Made by a program: the position numbers and the translations under genes. Shown piece after piece: positions 44,777 to 55,279 of a stretch of DNA of 64,000 bases. The DNA lies in contig NZ_AP018722.1 of the NCBI RefSeq assembly GCF_004001325.1, positions 2,294,001 through 2,358,000 of the forward strand. Reading direction: 5' to 3'. Every line of letters starts with the position of its first letter. Within the stretch, counting starts at the first letter, position 1. The notes beneath the pieces were generated by a model that was given only the letters and a program-made list of their open reading frames with translations, did not search any database and was not told the DNA's origin. The stretch is from Thiomicrorhabdus aquaedulcis (lineage in GTDB: Bacteria > Pseudomonadota > Gammaproteobacteria > Thiomicrospirales > Thiomicrospiraceae).

Positions 44777-45877
44777 TTAATACGCTTTAAAATCATTGTC
44801 ATTTTGGGTTAACAACGCCATCAGCTTAATGTGAATAAACAGCTTTTCTCTGCCGACTTCCTGCTCTTGCAATACGCCAATTTCGCAAAGCTGTTTTAGA
44901 TAAACTGAAGCGGTTTGGCGCTTGGCAATGTCTTTATCCATTAGATTACTGATTCGACAATAGGGTTGTTCAAATATCACATCAACCAATTCATAGCTGT
45001 ATATTTTAGGCCTCATTTGCTTAATGTAGGTACGCGTATGCTCGGCCAATTGCGTAATGGCTAAAATTTTCTTGGTCGTCCATTGTGATGTTTGCTCAAC
45101 CCCTTTGAGCATATAAATAATCCAATCTTCCCAGGCCTGGTTTCGCGTTACATTTAACAGCAAACTGTAATACTCTGACTTGTTTTGAATAATATACCGA
45201 CTCAAATAAAGTATCGGCAAGCCTAGTAATTGTTCTTGAATTAAATACAAGCTATTGATTACTCGGCCTGTGCGGCCGTTACCATCGGCAAAGGGGTGAA
45301 TCGCTTCAAATTGATAGTGGGCAACCGCCATTTTAATCAGGGGATCCCAATCTTGCTGATTATGAATAAATTGTTCCCAATTACTTAACAACGATCGTAT
45401 AACCGCTTCCCCCTCTGGCGGGGTATAAATGACTTGACCCGTTTTGTCACTCGCTAACGCCGTGCCCGGCACTTTACGAATCGACATCTCGTGCCCTTTT
45501 ATTTGACTGCAAATCGCAATACAAGTATTGGTATTGAGTGGTTTTTCTACCAGCTTTTGAACGCCGGTAAATAACGCAGTTTTATAGCGTAGAGCTTCTT
45601 TTGTGGCCGGATCTGCATCCTGTCCTTGTTGCACATATTGAAAAAGCTTATCCATTGTTGTAACAATATTTTCAATCTCAGACGAAGACTGCGCCTCAAG
45701 CAAAGGCAACGTGTTAATCAAAATCGTCTGATTAGGAATCAGTTTAGCCGATTGGTTCAATTCTGCTAGAGCGGCTCTTGCCAAAATACAAGCCTTTAAA
45801 ATCGCTTTTGTTTCCAGTTCTTTATTGGGGGGCAGTAACGGTATCGCATTGTATGCTTTAATTGGATTCCAATTCAT
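44777..45877 (-). CDS. Class II Fic-domain AMPylation protein
   Basis: The 366-residue protein resembles SoFic of Shewanella. Residues 65-70 hold the inhibitory motif SxxxEN, and the N-terminal domain has ILIN and SSSEIEN. The core Fic motif [12 protein letters not shown] lies at 194-205, complete for adenylylation. A winged-helix-like C-terminal domain follows. Fic enzymes transfer AMP to hydroxyl residues of target proteins; the inhibitory glutamate E69 suggests autoinhibition. No toxin-antitoxin partner gene is adjacent. The gene lies between two long direct repeats, and a palindrome variant (45130) encodes NQAW. Confidence 0.95.
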   Translation of the reverse strand: MNWNPIKAYNAIPLLPPNKELETKAILKACILARAALAELNQSAKLIPNQTILINTLPLLEAQSSSEIENIVTTMDKLFQYVQQGQDADPATKEALRYKTALFTGVQKLVEKPLNTNTCIAICSQIKGHEMSIRKVPGTALASDKTGQVIYTPPEGEAVIRSLLSNWEQFIHNQQDWDPLIKMAVAHYQFEAIHPFADGNGRTGRVINSLYLIQEQLLGLPILYLSRYIIQNKSEYYSLLLNVTRNQAWEDWIIYMLKGVEQTSQWTTKKILAITQLAEHTRTYIKQMRPKIYSYELVDVIFEQPYCRISNLMDKDIAKRQTASVYLKQLCEIGVLQEQEVGREKLFIHIKLMALLTQNDNDFKAY

Positions 45878-46278
45878 AGCCTAGCCTTGCATTAAATATT
45901 TAAATTTTATCGATTTATCGACATGTTTTGTCTATATGTCGACAGTATAAAGACATCGACAAAAAATATTTATAAAAACGTAAAAACCTACAAGTCTTAA
46001 ACATTCAAACGTTAAAACCCTTTTGACCAGGCCTGGTTATGTTACGTTTTATGTCATGCCGTGCTACGACACGGCATTCATCACATGCGCCGTAACAGAT
46101 TGCGGGTCAAGCCCGCAATGACCTAATTTGGTGTGTGCTAAATTGGTGTGCTAGAGGTACCTAGAGCTGAACCGACCAGGCCTGGTTAAAACTAAAAACC
46201 CATTAATTACAATAACGTGCTTGTTGATAACGGGGTTTGGTTTTAATATAACCTTTTTTTAAAGCCCTTAACCCACTT
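45878..46278. other. Intergenic region upstream of fic and of the response regulator
   Basis: The part next to fic (45905-45970) has repeated TCGACA/TGTCGA motifs, including ATCGACAT...ATGTCGA, a possible operator for fic. The remainder holds the right copy of the direct repeat and two perfect palindromes (46026 and 46175). No reading frame is convincing. Confidence 0.55.
45992..46123 (+). repeat. Long direct repeat, right copy (flanks fic)
   Basis: This matches 44582-44708. It begins with AAGTCTTAA, which in the left copy is the last codons of potI, so the right copy carries a duplicate of a gene end with no gene. The unit spacing is 1410 bp and encloses exactly the fic gene and its promoter. 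Confidence 0.95.
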
Positions 46279-47640
46279 ATGAATATTCTCATTGTTGACC
46301 CATCCGTTAGTTATCGTCACGTTGTCAAACAGACGTTAAGCAGTGAAGAGACTCAAATTGCCGAGGCCAGCAGTGGCAGTGAAGGCTTGGCTTTTTTAAA
46401 AAAGAATAAACCCAGTGCCATTTGCGTTGCCCATGAGCTGGGCGATATGGACAGCTTTAAGTTTCTTAAAGTCCTTAAACTCAACACCATTTTAAGCAAT
46501 ATCCCTAAATTTTTACTCACCTCAAACAACGCACCCGACTTTAAACGCCAAGCCTACGATGCAGGCTTTACCGAGGTGTTTATAAAATCGGATTTTCCTA
46601 CTCTAAAACGCGCGCTGCACAGCTTAATGCTGTACGCCACCCTTAATATTTCAGCGCGCATTCTTTATGTTGAAGACACCCAAAGCACCGCCGATTACAC
46701 CAGCCACATGATGAAATCGGCCGGCTGGGACGTGGTACACGTTAAAAGCGGTGAAGAAGCCGCCGCGCTGTTAGACAACAGTAAAATACCGTTTGATTTG
46801 GTGGTGACCGATTTGGTGCTCGAAGGCCAGGTAAGCGGCATTGGTCTGATTAACCTTATTCGCCAAGGCAATGAAAAAATCCGCGACATTCCCATTTTAG
46901 CGGTATCAGGTTGGAACGATTTGTTGCGCCAGGTGTATGTGCTTAAACACGGTGCGGGCGACTTTATTGCCAAACCGTTTCACGAAACCGACTTTTTGGC
47001 GCGCGCCATTAATCTCATCATGAGCAAACGTGCCCGCGATGAGTTATTGCGTGCCCAAACCGCATTAGACCAAAAAGTGAATATAGACTCGCTGACCGGA
47101 GTCAATAATCGTCGGTTTTTAGACGATTTTGGCGCAAAGTTAGTCGAGTCGGCGCTGCTTAAAAACCAAAGCATCTCATTGATGTTGTTAGACATTGATT
47201 ACTTTAAACAGATTAATGACATGATGGGACACCTGGCCGGCGATACCGTGCTTAAAACCGTGGCCTCAATCTTAAAAAATAACGCCCAATCGCATGACGT
47301 GATTGCCCGATACGGTGGCGATGAATTTATTGTGCTCATTAAAGGCTTAAATCATCAGGACGCACTGCAGCGCGCACAAAGCATTCGCGAACAAGTCGCG
47401 GCCGCCGAGCCACTGGGCATTGGCGTGACCTGCACCATTGGCTTGGCCAGCCACGATAAGAAAATGGCGGTGCAACTGGTTGAGCTGCTTAAAAACCTAA
47501 ATCAAACCGCAGACGAGGTTGTGCTCAACTATCACACGCTGTTTAAAGCCGCCGACCATTCGTTATACGCCGCCAAACAAGACGGACGTAATCGCGTTTG
47601 CATCAACAATTTACTCGATCAAACCAAACACATACTCTAA
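46279..47640 (+). CDS. Two-receiver diguanylate cyclase response regulator (PleD-like)
   Basis: The 453-residue protein has two REC domains and one GGDEF domain. REC1 (1-120) has lost its phospho-acceptor aspartate (AICVAHELGDMDS where FDLVLLD is expected), so it is probably a dimerisation or sensing module. REC2 (about 127-245) keeps the acceptor in VVTDLVLEG and the switch lysine in AKPF. GGDEF (about 270-450) has LLDIDYFKQIND and intact RYGGDEF, with no RxxD I-site. It should produce c-di-GMP on phosphorylation by an unlinked kinase. No partner kinase is adjacent. Confidence 0.9.
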   Translation: MNILIVDPSVSYRHVVKQTLSSEETQIAEASSGSEGLAFLKKNKPSAICVAHELGDMDSFKFLKVLKLNTILSNIPKFLLTSNNAPDFKRQAYDAGFTEVFIKSDFPTLKRALHSLMLYATLNISARILYVEDTQSTADYTSHMMKSAGWDVVHVKSGEEAAALLDNSKIPFDLVVTDLVLEGQVSGIGLINLIRQGNEKIRDIPILAVSGWNDLLRQVYVLKHGAGDFIAKPFHETDFLARAINLIMSKRARDELLRAQTALDQKVNIDSLTGVNNRRFLDDFGAKLVESALLKNQSISLMLLDIDYFKQINDMMGHLAGDTVLKTVASILKNNAQSHDVIARYGGDEFIVLIKGLNHQDALQRAQSIREQVAAAEPLGIGVTCTIGLASHDKKMAVQLVELLKNLNQTADEVVLNYHTLFKAADHSLYAAKQDGRNRVCINNLLDQTKHIL

Positions 47641-47672
47641 ACTGCGCCGACCAAAGCAGAGCCACAATTCAT

Positions 47673-49016
47673 TCAAGACTTATTTAAATCTTGCGCAGTC
47701 CGCGCGGTTTCTGCCGCTGTTACGGTACTTTGTTCGGCGTTAAAGGCGGTGTCCTCAGGTTGAGGAAAATCCGGTTTATGGTCTTTAACCCACGCTTCAT
47801 CTTGTCGTGGATCCATCTGTGCTATCGCCGCGCCCGAGGCGGCCGGCACGGCCACAAACACACTTAAATCTTCATTGGCAATCCGCTCTGCGGTTAAGGC
47901 ATACCCGCCCAATATCAGTGCGGCTAAGGCCAAAACACCAAAAAACAGATCTGAAGACACGCCCAATACCGCACCCAATATCAACGGCGCCAAAAATGAG
48001 CCTATTCCATAAGCAAACAGCAAACTGCGACTGATTTCAAGCAGGTCTTTGGTTTCGTCCAGCTCATCGTTAGCACGAGCCACACTCAGTGGATAAATGC
48101 TAAACAAGCTCATACCCAATAAAAACCCCAAAAGATAAAACACCCAAGTTTGCGACGCTAACAGCACCATAAGCAAACATAAAACAAAACTAAACAAACC
48201 CGACCAAGCCAACAATTTGCGCCGCCCAAACCGATCCGATAAGGTTCCAACCGGCCATTGAGCCACTAAGCCGCCTAAAATGGTAATGGCCATAAACCAC
48301 GCCACCACCGACGGCGTTTCAAACACATTCAGCACGTACACGGGCATCATGGTGTAAAAGCCACCCACAAAAAAACCGCCAATGATGCTGCCCACCAACG
48401 CCAAGGGCGCAATCTGCAAAACCTTGGGCAAACTGTAGCGTTCAAAGGGTTTTAACACCGGTTGGGTAATTCGGGTAATGGCCACTAAAACTAAAGAAGC
48501 CAACACCAAAACAGAGCCTAAAATAAACACCACGTAAGATTCAACGTCCAGGTTCAAAATAAGCTGACCTAACGCCGTCGCCATAAAGAAAACCACCGTG
48601 TACACGGCCAAAATTCGGCCACGGTCTTTAGAGCTGCTTTTTTCATTGAGCCAACTCTCTAACACAATTAACAACGCGTAAAAAGCAAACCCCGACAGTA
48701 GGCGTAAAACCGCCCAAAACCATGGATCAAAGTACACAGCATGCCCTAAAAAGGCCATTACCATCACCGCAGAAAAAGCCGAAAAACTCCGTGCATGCCC
48801 TACCGAAACAATCCATTTTTGACTAAAAATGGCCGCCAACATCGCACCCAAAAAAAACGCCGAGTTAATCGCCCCAATCGACATCTCCGAAAGGCCGGCT
48901 TGCTTTAAATACACACCAATAAACGTCATCAACATGCCGTATCCGGTCGCCAAAAAGGCAATCGAAACAAACAGCGACAAAATTGGCCGTAACGCTTGCC
49001 TAAAAAAAACTGGCAT
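47673..49016 (-). CDS. Major facilitator superfamily transporter (YcaD-like)
   Basis: The 447-residue protein has 12 membrane segments, with the MFS loop motif GTLSDRFGRRKLLAW in the middle and LESWLNEKSSSKDRGRILAVY near 120. The sequence pattern is that of YcaD-like MFS proteins, whose substrate is not known. The last about 60 residues are a soluble, Ala/Thr/Gln-rich tail unusual for the family. A terminator lies upstream beyond its start at 49053. Confidence 0.85.
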   Translation of the reverse strand: MPVFFRQALRPILSLFVSIAFLATGYGMLMTFIGVYLKQAGLSEMSIGAINSAFFLGAMLAAIFSQKWIVSVGHARSFSAFSAVMVMAFLGHAVYFDPWFWAVLRLLSGFAFYALLIVLESWLNEKSSSKDRGRILAVYTVVFFMATALGQLILNLDVESYVVFILGSVLVLASLVLVAITRITQPVLKPFERYSLPKVLQIAPLALVGSIIGGFFVGGFYTMMPVYVLNVFETPSVVAWFMAITILGGLVAQWPVGTLSDRFGRRKLLAWSGLFSFVLCLLMVLLASQTWVFYLLGFLLGMSLFSIYPLSVARANDELDETKDLLEISRSLLFAYGIGSFLAPLILGAVLGVSSDLFFGVLALAALILGGYALTAERIANEDLSVFVAVPAASGAAIAQMDPRQDEAWVKDHKPDFPQPEDTAFNAEQSTVTAAETARTAQDLNKS

Positions 49017-49052
49017 ACCTACCCCTAAAAAAACCCTAAATAAACCCTAAAT

Positions 49053-49090
49053 AAAAAAACCTGTTGATGATGACACCAACAGGTTTTTAA
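49053..49090. terminator. Rho-independent terminator-like hairpin
   Basis: AAAACCTGTTG / CAACAGGTTTT is an 11-bp stem with a 10-base loop and T-run. No gene clearly ends here: it lies 37 bp upstream of the MFS gene start. It may end transcription from a promoter within 49090-49360, or be a relic. Confidence 0.6.
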
Positions 49091-49360
49091 TGACGTAACA
49101 GTTAACCGCGCACTCAGAACCCTATCGTACTTTACCAGGCCTGTCAAACCAGGTATTGAGACCTTTGCGCGAGTGAATAGGCGGCCAAATGAGTTATTAC
49201 TTTGCTCTAAAAAATCTTTAAAGGCTAATACGGGCATTAAACTGGACGCGGCTCTCTCTAAAACCCTATACTCCTTAGACTTATTTGAAAGCATTAGCCG
49301 CATATAAGCAATTTGGGTTGCGCATTTAGCGTTACCTCAACTAAAAGGAAGTAAAAAGGT

Positions 49361-49750
49361 ATGAGACAAATAACCGTGCTAATGATTGGTCTTGGACGTA
49401 TTGGTGGAAAGTTTTATCAGCAGTTTACTCAGCTAGACGAAGGCAGAGTAAGGATTATTGCTGTGAGCGAACCCAATATGAACAATCCGCTATTGGCCGA
49501 CGCAAAGTCACGCGGCATCACAAACTACACTAACTTTGAAGAGGCCATTCATGAATTTGGCTCCAAAATTGACATTATTATGGACACGTCAAATCGTCCA
49601 GAATTAAAAGTCGCAGTGCGTAAACTCTTGCAAGAAACAAACAACCAACATACGGTTTTAGTGCCCATGGTGGTCGATTACCTTATGTGGTACATGTTGC
49701 CAAGCTCAGAAGACATTCCGCAATCTCACCATTCCAATATCGGTTACTAA
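49361..49750 (+). CDS. Short Rossmann-fold NAD-binding protein
   Basis: The 129-residue protein starts with ITVLMIGLGRIGGKF, a nucleotide-binding GxGxxG fingerprint, then EPNMNNPLLADAKSRG and an IDIIMDTSN strand. This is the N-terminal half of Gfo/Idh or homoserine-dehydrogenase-type folds, but the catalytic half is absent. The end GY is followed by a stop with no continuing homology visible in other frames. It might be a regulatory NAD sensor or a truncated enzyme. AAGGAAG precedes the ATG. Confidence 0.7.
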   Translation: MRQITVLMIGLGRIGGKFYQQFTQLDEGRVRIIAVSEPNMNNPLLADAKSRGITNYTNFEEAIHEFGSKIDIIMDTSNRPELKVAVRKLLQETNNQHTVLVPMVVDYLMWYMLPSSEDIPQSHHSNIGY

Positions 49751-49834
49751 GCAAGCACTTTAAGCCAGGCTGACTGACTTAACACACGACTTGACGGTGC
49801 CTTTTGCTTATTAAAGACACATCTAAAAAAAGCG

Positions 49835-51055
49835 TTAAACCGCCAAATCAATTTGCTGAATACTGCGCGCTTGACCGTCTTCCATCAATACCAAGCCACT
49901 GCGTTGAATTTTGGCTTGGGATTGTAGGGTTTGATCGCGGTATTCGTAAGGACTTAACACCGAATCCAAATAAATCGCCCCAATGCCCAAGGTCGCTAAA
50001 CCGTCCAACCGCGCATAGCCTTCTGGCGTGGTGTGCCAAACGCTAAGCTGTGAAAACACCGCGTCGTTTTCATCAATCCAACCGTTATCATCTTGGTCGT
50101 GCAACGCCAGGTCGGCAAAACCGTTGCCCGATTGCGTACCAAACAGCTCCGATCCGTCGTCGGCGCGATGGTTTTGGTTGCGATCCAACACCAAATACCC
50201 CGAACCGGCTTGCCATAACGGAATCTCTTTAAGCTGTTGGTTGCTTTCTAAATCAAATTGCACTCGCTCCACACTCAGTTGCGCGGGTTGACCCGCAAAA
50301 CTAATCACCAACGGGTCACGCATCACCAACCCCTGGGCGCGTTCCACACTTTGGCTAAGATGGTGCGACTGGTTGATGTGACTGGCAAAATCAAATTCAA
50401 TGCGCTGACCGTCTGCGGTCGTTACCCGACCTTGCGCTTTAAACGTCATGGATTCTTGCAATTGATAGTCTAAAGACACCGCCTCATATTGGCCTGCTTG
50501 CCCCAACGAATCTATTCCTTGAGCGCCTTGAACACCGACTGTTGGCGGCTGGGCTATAAACTGCAATGGCGCGGCAGGATCATCGCCGTTTTCCGATGCG
50601 GAGCGTTCGTACCCATACACCTCCATGCGAAACTCTTTTTGCGTTAAGCGCGTCATAATCTCTTCGACCACGCGCACCATTTCGGCCAACTTAGGCGGTA
50701 ACGATTTGTTTTCTTGCGCGGCTTGCGTACTGTGCGTGCCTTGGGCTAAATTGCCCGGCGTGGCAAAACCGGCCAAATTAGGTCGATTTAATCGAGCGTC
50801 CAATAAGGGTGCGCCAGGCAAAAAAGCGCGTGCATCGCTCAGGTTAGGTGGGTTTTTAGCGGTGTTTTCGGTGCCTTTTTCGCTACTATCGTACGTGCTA
50901 AAAGAGTGCTGACGCTGCACTTCCATCTCAACCGTTTTAGTCTGCCCCGACACCCGTTGGCCGTTTTGATACTGCTCTTGCACATGCGAAATCGACAACC
51001 GCTCAAAAAACCGCTGCTGCGCCCCCATTTCAACACTGTGAGTCTGAATTTTCAT
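49835..51055 (-). CDS. Calcium-loop protein of unknown function
   Basis: The 406-residue protein starts at ATG 51055 behind GGAGGCG. The N-terminal half is low-complexity and polar. The C-terminal part carries two EF-hand-like calcium loops, DRNQNHRADDGSELFG and DQDDNGWIDENDAVF, as in haemolysin-related calcium-binding proteins. No signal peptide is seen; related proteins are sometimes exported by type I systems. A decayed copy of its first part and promoter lies at 56612-56908. Confidence 0.75.
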   Translation of the reverse strand: MKIQTHSVEMGAQQRFFERLSISHVQEQYQNGQRVSGQTKTVEMEVQRQHSFSTYDSSEKGTENTAKNPPNLSDARAFLPGAPLLDARLNRPNLAGFATPGNLAQGTHSTQAAQENKSLPPKLAEMVRVVEEIMTRLTQKEFRMEVYGYERSASENGDDPAAPLQFIAQPPTVGVQGAQGIDSLGQAGQYEAVSLDYQLQESMTFKAQGRVTTADGQRIEFDFASHINQSHHLSQSVERAQGLVMRDPLVISFAGQPAQLSVERVQFDLESNQQLKEIPLWQAGSGYLVLDRNQNHRADDGSELFGTQSGNGFADLALHDQDDNGWIDENDAVFSQLSVWHTTPEGYARLDGLATLGIGAIYLDSVLSPYEYRDQTLQSQAKIQRSGLVLMEDGQARSIQQIDLAV

Positions 51056-51316
51056 GTCGCCTCCCCAATACCAAACCACCGCACAACACCGCAAAAAACC
51101 GGTTTTAAATGTACGCGTATGGGATATTTATCGGCGGGCTACACAAAAACTTTAAACTGATGCCTATTGATGTAACTCAAAGGGCGTTAAACGCTGATAA
51201 ACACTAATAAAGGGGGGTTCGGTTGCGCCCGGTTTGATGGATGGACAGTAATAAACATTATGTGCAAGCCGGATCCTAAGATACTGACCACAAAGATAGA
51301 TTGCCAAAAAATGTTT

Positions 51317-53239
51317 TTAATCCACATGACGAATTACTTTATCTTTGATTGAAACGGCAATACGTTTTCCCAATTCAAACTCAGGAAAAACCGGGTTTTT
51401 CTCTGCCTCTCGTTCAATCATGTGCCACTCACATACCACCTCATTCTCTGTAAACTCAGCAACTAAATACCCTCTTTGACTACTATTGCAATACTCAACA
51501 TCTTTAACAAAAGAGACAATGCTGTTTTGAATAAACGCTTCATAGCCACCCGGAATTTGCATATCCTTTTCTAAACCCGGGGACGAAACAGACCCCGTTC
51601 CAAACTCAACGCCAATTTGAGTACCATTATTATTGGTTATGTAGTTACACCAACCATTGTGTGAATCACCCGATAAAACCACCAGATTTGCATCGACATT
51701 ACTGACCAGCTGCAATAAACACTCTCGCTCAGCATCATACCCATCCCAAGCATCCAAGTTATAGGGCACCTTTGGATTAAGTTCCGAGTTAAGCAAATTG
51801 CCATTATCTATAATTACGTTTTTTTCTTCTGCCGATAACGATGAAAAAAGCCGGTCATAAAGATCAGAGTCTTCGACTTTAACCAATTCAATTAATGCGA
51901 AAGCTTGCTCTATTTGACTTAACAAATCATAGCCGTCAATTTGAGTTGTATAAGCCTCTAACAAACCATCGCGCGCTAGCTCAGCAATTAAAAGACTTGC
52001 CAAGGCTGTAAATGCATTAAAAACCTCATAGTAAGTTAAAAAATTTAAAGGATTAGGCCGACCCGTTAGCGGATCAAACTGAATCACCGATGATGGTACA
52101 TAAATCCGTGCCATTAAAACTTGCTGCCCTAATACTTGCCAGGCAACCCCTTTACTTTTAGCACTAATCAGAGCATTTTCTAGCCAAGATAGCTGGGCAC
52201 TTCCTAATAGATTTCTATCTGGATTCTTTAAATCACTCATTAATAAGTCGGGCTTAATTAAATTGCCTTCGGCATCAAAATAATCTCCGTACATAAGCTG
52301 CTGATCGCGTCCAATTACCCTTGTATCCAGCATAATTAATGAGAGAATTTTGCCAAACTCAAAGACTCTATAAGTGATTACTTTATCTTCTTCTAGTTGA
52401 GGTACGCGAACAGGCAACCATTCGTACCAAGCTTGTATGGCCGCCTCCTTGCGTTCATAAAAACTCCCTTCGTCTTCAATGGTGTGATTTTCAGCTCCGT
52501 CAATGTAGCTATCATTAGCAATTTCATGGTCATCCCATACACAAATAAACGGCGCTTTTGCATGCAATTCAATTAAGTTTAAATCTGCGTGATACTGAGC
52601 ATAACGCTGTCGGTAGTCAGACAAGGTAATGCACTCATACTCAGGTTGATGAACACGGCCAATTTCCTCACCAGTTCCTGCTTCTGGATAGTCGTCTTTA
52701 GCATATTCATAAATGTAATCGCCTAAATGCAATACCGCGTCAAAGGTCTCTGCTTGTTTAGCCGCTTCTTTATAAACATGAAAAAAACCAGCCGGAAAAT
52801 TAGCGCAGGAGAAAACCGCTAGTTTCACGGAGTCTGCATTAATCGGAAGGGTTTTAGTTTGTCCAACAGGCGAGATTAATCCCTTTACTTTAAATCGATA
52901 ATAATACCTTGTACTCGGCTCAAGCCCTTTAACATCAACCTTTAAAGTGTAGTCGGTCTTTTCATCAACCATCGCCGAATCTGAATTCACCAACTGGGTA
53001 AACTCAGGGTCTGTTGACACCTCCCAACTGACCATAGCGGGTACTTGTTTTAACGAGGTAACGCGAGTCCATATAATGACACTATCCGTCAATGGATCAC
53101 CACTGGCTATACCATAGTCAAAGGCAAAGGCACTTTTCGAACTTGAATCCGAAAAGCACCCATTTACTCCAGAAGAAACAACGATAGATGCTGCACTGGT
53201 CGCCAATAATTTTAATAACACTCTTCTAGAAAGCTTCAT
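51317..53239 (-). CDS. phoD: PhoD-family alkaline phosphatase/phosphodiesterase
   Basis: The 640-residue protein has a twin-arginine signal SRRVLLKLL followed by a cleavage region with lipobox-like VNGC. The PhoD N-terminal Fn3-like domain follows (DYGIASGDPLTDSVIIWTR and LEPSTRYYYRF). The metallophosphoesterase core has FSCANFPAGFF, VLHLGDYIYEY, VWDDHEIANDSY and LSGDSHNGW. PhoD enzymes use Fe3+/Ca2+ to hydrolyse phosphate esters in the periplasm. The chain has a longer insertion (about 430-480) than usual. It is the last gene of a minus-strand cluster with ABC exporter genes. Confidence 0.93.
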   Translation of the reverse strand: MKLSRRVLLKLLATSAASIVVSSGVNGCFSDSSSKSAFAFDYGIASGDPLTDSVIIWTRVTSLKQVPAMVSWEVSTDPEFTQLVNSDSAMVDEKTDYTLKVDVKGLEPSTRYYYRFKVKGLISPVGQTKTLPINADSVKLAVFSCANFPAGFFHVYKEAAKQAETFDAVLHLGDYIYEYAKDDYPEAGTGEEIGRVHQPEYECITLSDYRQRYAQYHADLNLIELHAKAPFICVWDDHEIANDSYIDGAENHTIEDEGSFYERKEAAIQAWYEWLPVRVPQLEEDKVITYRVFEFGKILSLIMLDTRVIGRDQQLMYGDYFDAEGNLIKPDLLMSDLKNPDRNLLGSAQLSWLENALISAKSKGVAWQVLGQQVLMARIYVPSSVIQFDPLTGRPNPLNFLTYYEVFNAFTALASLLIAELARDGLLEAYTTQIDGYDLLSQIEQAFALIELVKVEDSDLYDRLFSSLSAEEKNVIIDNGNLLNSELNPKVPYNLDAWDGYDAERECLLQLVSNVDANLVVLSGDSHNGWCNYITNNNGTQIGVEFGTGSVSSPGLEKDMQIPGGYEAFIQNSIVSFVKDVEYCNSSQRGYLVAEFTENEVVCEWHMIEREAEKNPVFPEFELGKRIAVSIKDKVIRHVD

Positions 53240-53257
53240 CTAAGTCTCGCGGCCTAA

Positions 53258-54007
53258 TCAAATAACGTTACACGCATGGGGTAAATTAAAACCCTCTAAA
53301 TCTTTTGGCTTGTTGGCATCAATAATGACAACCTTATTAATAATTGAGACAATCTTGCCATCTTCCATTTCAATAATTACATCGGCAATTTCAGCCACAT
53401 TTGGATCATGTGTGGCAATTAATATCGCCCCCGATGAAGTGTTCAAATGGCCTCTTAATTTATCTAAGATAAGCTTGGCCGTTTTAGAGTCGACATTACC
53501 AGTCGGCTCATCCGCCAGTAATAATTTTGGGTGATTTATTAAAGCTCGCGCAATGGCTCCTCTCTGGCGCTCTCCGCCAGAAACTTGCCTAGCATAAGCA
53601 TCTGCTCTATGACCAACACCCATGCCATTCAGCAAATTTTTAGCCCTATTCTGACGCTCGCTGCTCGAAACTTGTCTATTAGACAATAAGGCTGACTCAA
53701 CATTCTCTTGCAACGTTAAAACGGGAATGAGGTGATGAAACTGGAAAACAAACCCCATAAAATCTCGACGAAATTTAGAAACTGATTCAACTTCATTTAA
53801 CCGCTTTCCTTCATATAAAATTTCACCACTTGAAGGGGTGTCCAATGTGCCAATAAGGTTGAGCAAGGTACTTTTTCCGCAACCAGAGGCTCCCATTAGT
53901 GCGTATATTTTTCCCGATTCTAAAATTAAATTAATCCCAGATAATCCCTGAACTAACCCTTCGTCATAGACTTTCGTTAACTCAGTAATTTCAACTAACT
54001 TACTCAT
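53258..54007 (-). CDS. LolD/MacB-type ABC exporter ATPase
   Basis: Starting from ATG 54007 the protein has 249 residues: EITELTKVYDEGL, Walker A GASGCGKST, GFVFQFHHLIPVLTLQENVE, signature VSGGERQRGAIARAL, and Walker [13 protein letters not shown]. The LolCDE/MacB-class signature is intact. I prefer 54007 over upstream 54076 because it overlaps the permease stop by 8 bp and lacks the odd hydrophobic extension. It forms an exporter with the overlapping FtsX-like permease. Confidence 0.9.
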   Translation of the reverse strand: MSKLVEITELTKVYDEGLVQGLSGINLILESGKIYALMGASGCGKSTLLNLIGTLDTPSSGEILYEGKRLNEVESVSKFRRDFMGFVFQFHHLIPVLTLQENVESALLSNRQVSSSERQNRAKNLLNGMGVGHRADAYARQVSGGERQRGAIARALINHPKLLLADEPTGNVDSKTAKLILDKLRGHLNTSSGAILIATHDPNVAEIADVIIEMEDGKIVSIINKVVIIDANKPKDLEGFNLPHACNVI

Positions 54008-55126
54008 GACGAATCGCCTTTGAAACTTGAATATTGGTACCGTATAACGTAGGAAACAGCGAACTAAGAAGTCCAATTACAACGGACATCAATAAAACGT
54101 TAAAAAAGACCGGTAGAGTGGGGGCATCGGGTAAAAACATCACCACACTTGAAAAATGACTTTGTAGTATTGGAAAAACCCCAAAAGACGCTAAATACCC
54201 AAGAACACCTCCCGTTAAAGCCAATATCAACGACTCCACTAAAAACACCATTACAATCATCTGTCTAGGCCAACCAATCGCACTTAAAATTCCCAGTTCT
54301 TTGGTTCGTTCGCTTATCGCCATAATAAAAGTATTAAGCAACACCGCTCCTGCAATAAACAGGGTCATAACTGACACAATATCCGTGAAATAAAAAACGC
54401 TTTTTATGGGTCCCAAATAATCGGGCAGTTGCTGGCTTTGAATGGCATTCATATCCGGAAATTGGCGATTTATTTTTTCTGTCATCATCAACGTATCGGT
54501 TGAATTTTCTAGCTTAATAAACAGTAAACTTGCTTTACCCGGTCTAGATATCAAGCTTTGAACACTCTCTAAATCTGAGATTAATCCAGAATTTAAAAAA
54601 CTAAGCCAGCTTGAATAGATACCAACAATCGAATACTGCTCCCCATCACCAAACCCTATTTCATCACCTACGTCTAAACCATAGACTTTGGCTGCCTTCT
54701 CACCAATAATCAACTCTCTTTTTCCAGCGGAAATTACACGTCCTTTGCTAAGGTTAAAACCAAACCTCTGAGCAAAAGTGTTAAAGCTAGATACGCCTAA
54801 AATGAACACTAACTTGTCACCTTGCAACCGTTGATTGCCAATTAATAACGAGTGCACGGCCTTTACGCCATTCAAATTAGATATGCCCTCAAAGATATGT
54901 TCATCAATAATGGAAGTACCAGGATTGGTCGCATGCTTAGCTTGAACTGCAATATCTATATTCTGTTCCCCTAGAACGTTTGAGATTTGCTCAGAAAAAG
55001 AAGAGCCAACACTGGTCAACACCGAATAAAGAAAAATAATTAATGCCACTGAAAATAATGTAAAAAAGTGCGTAATCGTGTGCGCATAAGATTACGAAAA
55101 GCATAGCTTGCTATAATTTTATACAT
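54000..55126 (-). pseudogene. FtsX/MacB-type permease, single frameshift near the N-terminus
   Basis: The ATG at 55126 opens MYKIIASYAFRNLMRTRLRTF, cut short for this entry, then the frame stops. The next frame carries on with ALIIFLYSVLTSVG and 345 more residues: a periplasmic domain, then ISERTKELGILSAIGWPR and a terminal VSKAIRHE. One extra base in the A6 (coding-strand T6) run at 55062-55067 restores a 375-residue permease, with the first membrane segment made whole. It belongs to the ABC exporter with the ATPase encoded next. Confidence 0.85.
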
Positions 55127-55279
55127 ATCCCATCTCTGTTATTTAACCGACAAGCCATTCAAAAAAATGAATAAATGCAACCTCATAAACAAAACAAGTG
55201 TGCCTAAGCACACTTGTCTGTTTAAAATGCATATACCCTTTACGTTTAAGCAACTTGCTTTAGTTCAATTGAACCGCTT

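Noticed and set aside
49025-49303. 92-codon minus-strand reading frame upstream of the MFS gene
   Set aside because: It crosses a clear terminator hairpin and a palindrome variant and shows no recognisable domain.
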